From Holosporaceae bacterium (lineage in GTDB: Bacteria; Pseudomonadota; Alphaproteobacteria; UBA3830), in the NCBI GenBank assembly GCA_031288435.1, contig JAITRK010000082.1:1-10836 (forward strand): a DNA stretch of 10,836 nucleotides, read 5' to 3'. Below are positions 7,202 to 10,836 of the stretch, one piece after another. Under the pieces are notes generated by a model. It was not told where the DNA came from. It searched no databases and was given only the letters and a program-made list of their open reading frames with translations. The translations under genes were made by a program, and so were the position numbers. How positions within the stretch are numbered: the first letter of the stretch is position 1; the number at the start of each line of letters is the position of its first letter.

Positions 7202-8052
7202 TAGCAGGACATATCAGTATACTTCAGGCGTTTAGCCAGTTCGTCAAGCTGCTGAACCGTGATTAAAAGCTCCCTCATTGCATGTAGCGGCACCATATTT
7301 GGGCCATCTGACAGTGCATGTACAGGATCCGGATGGGTTTCCATAAATATGCCGGCGACGCCAACAGAAACGGCGGCGCGAGCCAGTGGCTCGATATATT
7401 CGCGACGACCGCCGGAGGCACTTCCAAGTCCTCCTGGCTCCTGGATCGAGTGAGTCGCGTCAAATATAACAGGATAGCCGAAATCCCCAAGTATTTTTAG
7501 CGACCTCATATCGGATACCAGCCGGTTGTAGCCGAAACATGTTCCGCGTTCGCAGAGCATAATGTTGTCATTTCCGGAGGACGTGATTTTCTTGCAAACA
7601 TTTTCCATGTCCCAGGGAGCCAGAAATTGCGCTTTCTTTACATGTATAACCTTTCCGGTTTTTGCTGCTGCCACCAGTAGATCCGTTTGGCGGCACAAAA
7701 AAGCTGGAATCTGCAATACATCTACTACGTCGGCAAGTTGAGCACACTGCTGCGACTCGTGCACGTCGGTAAGCACGGGGCAGCCGTAGATCTCCTTTAT
7801 TTCCTCAAATATCCTCAGAGATTCGTCCAGAGGGACGCCTCGCTTAGAATCAATGCTGGTTCTATTGGCCTTGTCAAAGGACGCCTTAAATATGAACGGA
7901 ATTCCCAGTTCGTAGGTCAGATTCACCAGGTGCTCTGCAACTTTCAGAACGCAATCTCTGCTTTCGATGACGCAGGGACCAGAAATAAGCGCTATGGAAT
8001 TATCATTGGATATTCTTACGCTTCCTATCTTTATGACTTTGTTTTCTGCCAT
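7201..8052 (-). CDS. kdsA: 3-deoxy-8-phosphooctulonate synthase (Kdo-8-P synthase)
   Basis: Condenses phosphoenolpyruvate with D-arabinose 5-phosphate to give Kdo 8-phosphate, the precursor of the Kdo sugars linking lipid A to the rest of LPS. The product has 283 residues, full length. Conserved blocks: SGPCVIESRD (24-33), FKASFDKANRTS (55-66), HVKKAQFLAPWDM (137-149), DATHSIQEPGG (198-208), SGGRRE (213-218) and METHPDP (237-243). Cys27, with His201, Glu238 and Asp249, matches the ligand set of the metal-dependent class (Aquifex type); the metal-independent E. coli enzyme has Asn at the Cys position. The ATG at 8052 follows the secG stop by 2 bases and has AGAGGT six bases upstream, inside secG. 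The need for phosphoenolpyruvate is notable because eno, the usual neighbour, is missing from this locus. Confidence 0.95.
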   Translation of the reverse strand: MAENKVIKIGSVRISNDNSIALISGPCVIESRDCVLKVAEHLVNLTYELGIPFIFKASFDKANRTSIDSKRGVPLDESLRIFEEIKEIYGCPVLTDVHESQQCAQLADVVDVLQIPAFLCRQTDLLVAAAKTGKVIHVKKAQFLAPWDMENVCKKITSSGNDNIMLCERGTCFGYNRLVSDMRSLKILGDFGYPVIFDATHSIQEPGGLGSASGGRREYIEPLARAAVSVGVAGIFMETHPDPVHALSDGPNMVPLHAMRELLITVQQLDELAKRLKYTDMSC

Positions 8053-8054
8053 AT

Positions 8055-8519
8055 TTACCTCTTTTTTGGTTTGCCTGCCTTATTCTTGACGACGTTTTTG
8101 GCAGTTTTATCTACAACCGCAGGCTGCGGCTGTGGCTGTGGCGCAACAGCGTTATCATTTTTAGAGGCGTTTCCCGGCTCTTTTTTGTCGGTGGTTTTTG
8201 GAGCGGCCGTTGATTCTGGAGCAACTGGCGGCTCAACGACTCCAGCCTCCGAGGCCACTCGATCTATCAATGAACCAGGCGATTGTTGATTTTTGAACAT
8301 CTTTGCCAGCACCAGGCAATTTAGTATGAATACTGCCATTAGTATGGCAGTGCCATGCGTCAACAGATTCGCCTGTCCGCGCACCGAAAACATACCGCTA
8401 CCGGCTCCTCCTCCGCTAGATCCAAGAGCACCGTCTGAATCGTGCTTTTGCAGCATAATGAGTCCAATTATAAGAATGGTCAGTATAAAATGGACAGCAA
8501 GTAGAAAAGATTGCACCAT
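8055..8519 (-). CDS. secG: Preprotein translocase subunit SecG
   Basis: Accessory subunit of the SecYEG channel that stimulates SecA-driven export across the inner membrane. I choose the ATG at 8519 (154 residues) because GGGGAG lies 8 bases upstream; a TTG at 8534 is in frame but overlaps that site. Helix 1 is about residues 3-23, followed by a Gly/Ser-rich loop (GALGSSGGGAGSGMFSVRG, 30-48). Helix 2 is about 54-72, preceded by ANLLTHGTA, the counterpart of the family's N-F-L/M-T-R-x-T-A motif. From ~79 to the end there is a disordered tail rich in Ala, Pro and Lys with a PQPQPQP run and a basic end (GKPKKR). E. coli SecG has 110 residues; such tails are common in alphaproteobacteria. The gene starts 4 bases after the ferredoxin stop codon. 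Confidence 0.9.
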   Translation of the reverse strand: MVQSFLLAVHFILTILIIGLIMLQKHDSDGALGSSGGGAGSGMFSVRGQANLLTHGTAILMAVFILNCLVLAKMFKNQQSPGSLIDRVASEAGVVEPPVAPESTAAPKTTDKKEPGNASKNDNAVAPQPQPQPAVVDKTAKNVVKNKAGKPKKR

Positions 8520-8523
8520 AAAA

Positions 8524-8694
8524 CTACTCCCCAAATTCTATTGCTTTAACGGGACACGCTGCGGCGCAGCATCCGCAATTCAAACACAGGCTGTCATCGA
8601 TGACGGCGACTCCATCTTTAATGGTAACGGCGCCTACTGGACAAACCTCCGTGCAGGAACGACAGCATTTACACTTTTCCTTGATAACTTTCAT
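8524..8694 (-). CDS. Small 2[4Fe-4S] (clostridial-type) ferredoxin
   Basis: A 56-residue protein read from ATG 8694 to TAG 8524-8526. It contains two complete cluster motifs of the form C-x2-C-x2-C-x3-C-P: Cys8, Cys11, Cys14, Cys18 with Pro19, and Cys37, Cys40, Cys43, Cys47 with Pro48. Extra cysteines lie at 10 and 42. The two halves are internally similar (CP-V-x-A-V/I after each motif), the hallmark of the bacterial-type low-potential ferredoxin made by an ancient duplication. It is expected to be a soluble cytoplasmic electron carrier; its partner cannot be inferred from the window. The start has AGGAG upstream (10 bases from the ATG) and lies 18 bases after the recA stop; secG begins 4 bases after its stop. 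The gene is therefore inside the recA-to-ftsB run. No oxidoreductase gene is adjacent. Confidence 0.88.
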   Translation of the reverse strand: MKVIKEKCKCCRSCTEVCPVGAVTIKDGVAVIDDSLCLNCGCCAAACPVKAIEFGE

Positions 8695-8712
8695 GATACA
8701 CTCTCTCCTCTG

Positions 8713-9726
8713 CTATTCCACTGCTATTTCAGCAATTTCTGAGACGAGGTCTCCATTATTGCGAATGGCATGTTCTATTTTCTCAGCTATTTCCGGATGT
8801 TCCCTGAGATACTGGCGGGCAGCCTCTTTCCCCTGCCCTATTTTCTGATCTCCAAATGAATACCAGGATCCGGATTTATCGACGGCGCCTATTCGAACGC
8901 CAATGTCAATGAGCTCGCCGGCTTTGGAAATGCCTTCGCCGTATATAATGTCAAAATCAACCACACGAAACGGCGGTGCCACCTTATTTTTTACCACCTT
9001 TACCCGTACCTGATTGCCGACTACCTGCTCTTTTTCCTTCAGAGAACCAGTGCGTCGAATATCAATGCGCACAGAAGCATAGAATTTCAGCGCATTTCCT
9101 CCTGTGGTGGTCTCCGGATTGCCGAAAAATACTCCTATTTTCATGCGAATCTGGTTTATGAAAATCATTATGCAATTGGATTTGGAAACTGTAGCAGTTA
9201 GTTTTCGCAGCGCTTGACTCATAAGTCTTGCCTGCAGTCCCATATGCGGATCTCCCATTTCCCCTTCTATTTCAGCCTTTGGTACAAGAGCCGCCACGCT
9301 ATCCACAACTAGTACGTCGACAGCTCCGGATCTAACAAGCGTATCGGCTATTTCCAGTGCCTGCTCGCCGGCGTCCGGCTGCGAGAGTACGAGGTCATCC
9401 ACATTAACTCCCAGTTTTTTGGCGTAGGCAGGATCCAGCGCATGCTCAGCGTCAATATAGGCGCAGATTCCGCCTTTTTTCTGGGATTCGGCCACCACAT
9501 GCAGCGCCAGAGTTGTTTTTCCAGAACTTTCAGGACCAAAAACTTCGATTATTCTTCCCTTGGGCAGTCCACCTATGCCAAGAGCCATGTCAAGCCCCAG
9601 GGATCCAGTGGAAACAGATTCAATTTCAACAACGCCGCCACGCAGCCCAAGCTTCATTACCGAGCCTTTGCCAAACGCCTTCTCTATCTGAGATAGTGCC
9701 GCCTCAAGAGCTTTCTCTTTGTCCAT
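8713..9726 (-). CDS. recA: Recombinase A
   Basis: ATP-dependent strand-exchange protein for homologous recombination and repair, and co-protease for LexA where an SOS system exists. The ATG at 9726 gives 337 residues and has GGGGA 7 bases upstream; a TTG codon directly before it is in frame but less likely. Visible features are Walker [10 protein letters not shown] (64-72), the catalytic-Glu segment IDAEHALDP (91-99), Walker B VDVLVVDS (136-143), loop L1 around [14 protein letters not shown] (154-167) and loop L2 within [20 protein letters not shown] (193-212), with Phe where E. coli has Met. The C-terminal domain ends near IAEIAVE, so the strongly acidic tail of E. coli RecA is missing. The upstream 122 bases contain no obvious alphaproteobacterial SOS box (GTTC-N7-GTTC). 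It is the first gene of the run continuing to ftsB. Confidence 0.97.
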   Translation of the reverse strand: MDKEKALEAALSQIEKAFGKGSVMKLGLRGGVVEIESVSTGSLGLDMALGIGGLPKGRIIEVFGPESSGKTTLALHVVAESQKKGGICAYIDAEHALDPAYAKKLGVNVDDLVLSQPDAGEQALEIADTLVRSGAVDVLVVDSVAALVPKAEIEGEMGDPHMGLQARLMSQALRKLTATVSKSNCIMIFINQIRMKIGVFFGNPETTTGGNALKFYASVRIDIRRTGSLKEKEQVVGNQVRVKVVKNKVAPPFRVVDFDIIYGEGISKAGELIDIGVRIGAVDKSGSWYSFGDQKIGQGKEAARQYLREHPEIAEKIEHAIRNNGDLVSEIAEIAVE

Positions 9727-9848
9727 CAATTTTCCCCACAGCTACCGTAAAACGCAAAAACAACCGAAAACCGCGTCGCCTGCAGGATACACAAGATTAC
9801 TGCAAAAAGCCAGACTGGTTTGCACTTGAGATTGAGCTCATAAATTCA

Positions 9849-10556
9849 TCATTCTTTCGCCTGTGGCGTAAAATTTTCTAACAGGTACTCTAATAGATCT
9901 TCGTTCATTTCCTTCGTAACCATTTCTAATGAACCATCATCTGAACTATCATCCCTTTTTTTATCCTCTTTATAGTCTTCTTTATTATCCTCATCATAAT
10001 CTTCATAATAATCCTCATATTCGTACGATAAGATCCTTTCTACTTCATTGCAAAAAGCTGGACATTTTTTCATGTTCAGTATGCTCTCCTTATCGCCGAC
10101 TTTCCAACACGCTGCAAGAAAGCATAAGCATGCCGCGAATGCACGATCATAATCATTCTGGTCGCCATAGCCGTCATGGCCAAATTTATTTCCTATAAAA
10201 TTATTAAAAATACGAACAGCTTCACAAAGTTTTTTATTATAGGAATATATTACAACAGCCGCACAGGCGGCAGATCGCAAATCTCTCTCATTAAGTTTCA
10301 TGCATAGAGGCGAAAATAGATGCTCTGAATCTTCCAAATGTGACCCGAATAATTCATTTGTATACTTCAGGGCATCTTTATTTTCACAGTGAGGGAATAG
10401 AGCTCCTTGCAAGGCAAAAAGACTATACGCCTTCATCTTTTGTTTGTCATATTTAATCTCTTCTGCATTATTCATGACTTCAACACTGCCATAGCAAAAG
10501 CCGACGATAAGCAACATATACAAGCGCTTAGCAAAAATTGTTACTTTTTTATTCAT
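9849..10556 (-). CDS. Unrecognised exported Cys-rich protein with acidic tetrapeptide repeats
   Basis: I do not recognise this 235-residue protein. The start at 10556 has a strong ribosome site (AGGAG, 4 bases before the ATG). Residues 1-~30 look like a signal peptide: MNKKVTIFAKR, then hydrophobic LYMLLIVGFCYG; the Cys context does not fit a lipobox. The mature part is mostly helical and carries nine cysteines (57, 85, 98, 111, 143, 145, 150, 165, 169), suggesting disulfides outside the cytoplasm. Two helix-turn-helix-like stretches, beginning RSAACAAVVIYSY (94-106) and RAFAACLCFLAAC (138-150), resemble each other and could be degenerate alpha repeats, possibly TPR/Sel1-like (weak). Residues 180-203 are a tetrapeptide repeat of the type x-E-D-(Y/N/K), followed by DDSSDDGS and an amphipathic end. 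The gene stands alone, divergent from rpsP. Possible roles are periplasmic or secreted host-interaction protein; this is inference. Confidence 0.75.
   Translation of the reverse strand: MNKKVTIFAKRLYMLLIVGFCYGSVEVMNNAEEIKYDKQKMKAYSLFALQGALFPHCENKDALKYTNELFGSHLEDSEHLFSPLCMKLNERDLRSAACAAVVIYSYNKKLCEAVRIFNNFIGNKFGHDGYGDQNDYDRAFAACLCFLAACWKVGDKESILNMKKCPAFCNEVERILSYEYEDYYEDYDEDNKEDYKEDKKRDDSSDDGSLEMVTKEMNEDLLEYLLENFTPQAKE
9948..10019 (-). repeat. Degenerate 12-base tandem repeat (about six units) encoding x-E-D-(Y/N/K)
   Basis: Within the exported-protein gene, six consecutive 4-codon units read YEDY, YEDY, DEDN, KEDY, KEDK, KRDD. The DNA is built from GAA/GAG-GAT/GAC-TAT/AAT/AAA triplets, so slippage could change copy number without breaking the frame. 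The encoded segment is highly charged and probably disordered or a long acidic helix. Confidence 0.7.
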
Positions 10557-10575
10557 TTTTCTCCTTTATTTATTA

Positions 10576-10604
10576 GATATATCTCTAGAAGAGTTACGCT
10601 TGAA
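10576..10604 (-). promoter_or_regulatory. Candidate promoter of the exported-protein gene
   Basis: On the minus strand TTCAAG (10604-10599) and TATATC (10581-10576) are 17 bases apart, placing a transcript start just upstream of the AGGAG ribosome site at 10565-10561. The -35 match is weak. The -10 lies in the palindrome AGATATATCT, and the -35 lies in one arm of an inverted repeat, so both could also be regulator sites. Confidence 0.3.
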
Positions 10605-10620
10605 TTCGCATTCTTTCAAG
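10599..10620. repeat. Inverted repeat CTTGAA-N10-TTCAAG
   Basis: The arms at 10599-10604 and 10615-10620 are exact reverse complements with a 10-base centre, one helical turn between arm centres plus about half a turn. It sits upstream of the exported-protein gene in the divergent region and could bind a dimeric regulator; short enough to be chance. Confidence 0.3.
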
Positions 10621-10689
10621 CATAAAAGTGGAAATGTTACATAAGAAGCATGAAAAATGGAGCTAGGAAAAGAGCCGGTATGTAAAAGC

Positions 10690-10718
10690 TGGACTTTTGA
10701 TGTAAATATTGGTATATA
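10690..10718 (+). promoter_or_regulatory. Candidate rpsP promoter
   Basis: TGGACT at 10690-10695 and TATATA at 10713-10718 are separated by 17 bases, giving a predicted start near 10725 and a leader of about 35 bases before rpsP. This is a reasonable sigma-70-type match ahead of a highly expressed ribosomal gene. Confidence 0.45.
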
Positions 10719-10760
10719 GGCACGCATGAGTGTGCTATTGGTTAACGGCAGGAGGATTCT

Positions 10761-10836
10761 ATGGCCTTGAAAATTCGATTAGCTCGTGGTGGAGTGAAAA
10801 AGCGCCCATTCTATAGCGTAGTTGTTGCGGATTCAC
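10761..10836 (+). CDS. rpsP: 30S ribosomal protein S16, N-terminal part, cut by window edge
   Basis: The first 25 codons of rpsP. It begins ATG at 10761 with a perfect AGGAGG at 10750-10755, five bases upstream. The N-terminus [16 protein letters not shown] followed by FYSVVVADS is the conserved start of S16 (usually M-x-x-K-I-R-L-x-R-x-G-x-K-K-R-P-x-Y-x-I-V-V-A-D-S-R). S16 is an essential assembly protein of the small ribosomal subunit that binds 16S rRNA. In most bacteria it heads an rpsP-rimM-trmD-rplS operon, which would continue beyond the window. The signal-recognition-particle gene ffh, often upstream in alphaproteobacteria, is not there; the divergent exported-protein gene occupies that place. 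Confidence 0.95.
   Translation, partial: MALKIRLARGGVKKRPFYSVVVADS

Noticed and set aside
7687..8289. A 200-codon plus-strand open frame opposite kdsA and secG
   Set aside because: It is antisense to two clearly identified genes, has no recognisable motif or ribosome site, and its low-complexity stretches mirror the Ala/Pro-rich SecG tail.
9802..9823. Imperfect hairpin with a T-run downstream of the exported-protein gene, as a terminator
   Set aside because: Only three contiguous GC-containing pairs around a 3-base loop, then a bulge; too weak to call.
9833..9840. TGAGCTCA palindrome between recA and the exported-protein gene
   Set aside because: Only eight bases, does not extend, and has no relation to a promoter that I can define.
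10644..10719. Tiny plus-strand open frames (10 to 20 codons) in the region before rpsP
   Set aside because: No ribosome sites and they overlap the candidate rpsP promoter; expected by chance in AT-rich intergenic DNA.
1..10836. CRISPR array, insertion sequence, tRNA, prophage or defence system
   Set aside because: No spaced direct repeats, transposase motifs, cloverleaf folds or defence-protein signatures were seen on either strand; nearly all of the window is assigned to housekeeping genes.

Overview
The window looks like part of a reduced alphaproteobacterial genome, most likely an intracellular or host-associated lineage (Holosporales- or Rickettsiales-like). The grounds are a PopZ-type (DUF2497) C-terminus at the left edge, the alphaproteobacterial secG/kdsA/ftsB gene order, moderately AT-rich coding, very tight spacing, and the apparent loss of genes that normally interrupt that order. 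The species assignment is inference; no rRNA is present.

Layout, left to right: (1) 1-313, plus strand, the 3' end of a popZ-like gene. (2) 323-5741, minus strand, an envelope block transcribed lpxB > lptF > lptG > lptD: lipid A disaccharide synthase, the two permease subunits of the LPS export transporter, and the outer-membrane LPS translocon. lptF/lptG and lptG/lptD overlap as ATGA. (3) 5742-6865, a divergent region and a plus-strand cation-diffusion-facilitator (FieF-like) exporter, with a candidate promoter that has a perfect palindrome in its spacer. (4) 6881-9726, minus strand, recA > small 2[4Fe-4S] ferredoxin > secG > kdsA > ftsB, with gaps of only a few bases or overlaps. (5) 9849-10556, minus strand, an unrecognised exported Cys-rich protein with an acidic tetrapeptide-repeat segment. 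(6) 10557-10760, a divergent intergenic region with candidate promoters both ways. (7) 10761 to the right edge, plus strand, the start of rpsP (ribosomal protein S16).

The dominant theme is envelope construction. KdsA makes the Kdo precursor, LpxB makes the lipid A disaccharide, LptF/LptG extract finished LPS from the inner membrane and LptD inserts it in the outer membrane. SecG supports protein export and FtsB supports septation. The cell therefore appears to keep a full LPS programme.

The points most worth a second look are: the compaction of the secG-pyrG-kdsA-eno-ftsB block to secG-kdsA-ftsB (both pyrG and eno absent here); a clostridial-type ferredoxin downstream of recA; a FieF-like protein that keeps its membrane metal sites but lacks the usual cytoplasmic metal ligands; and the exported repeat protein next to rpsP. 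I see no mobile element, CRISPR array, tRNA or clearly new multi-gene system.
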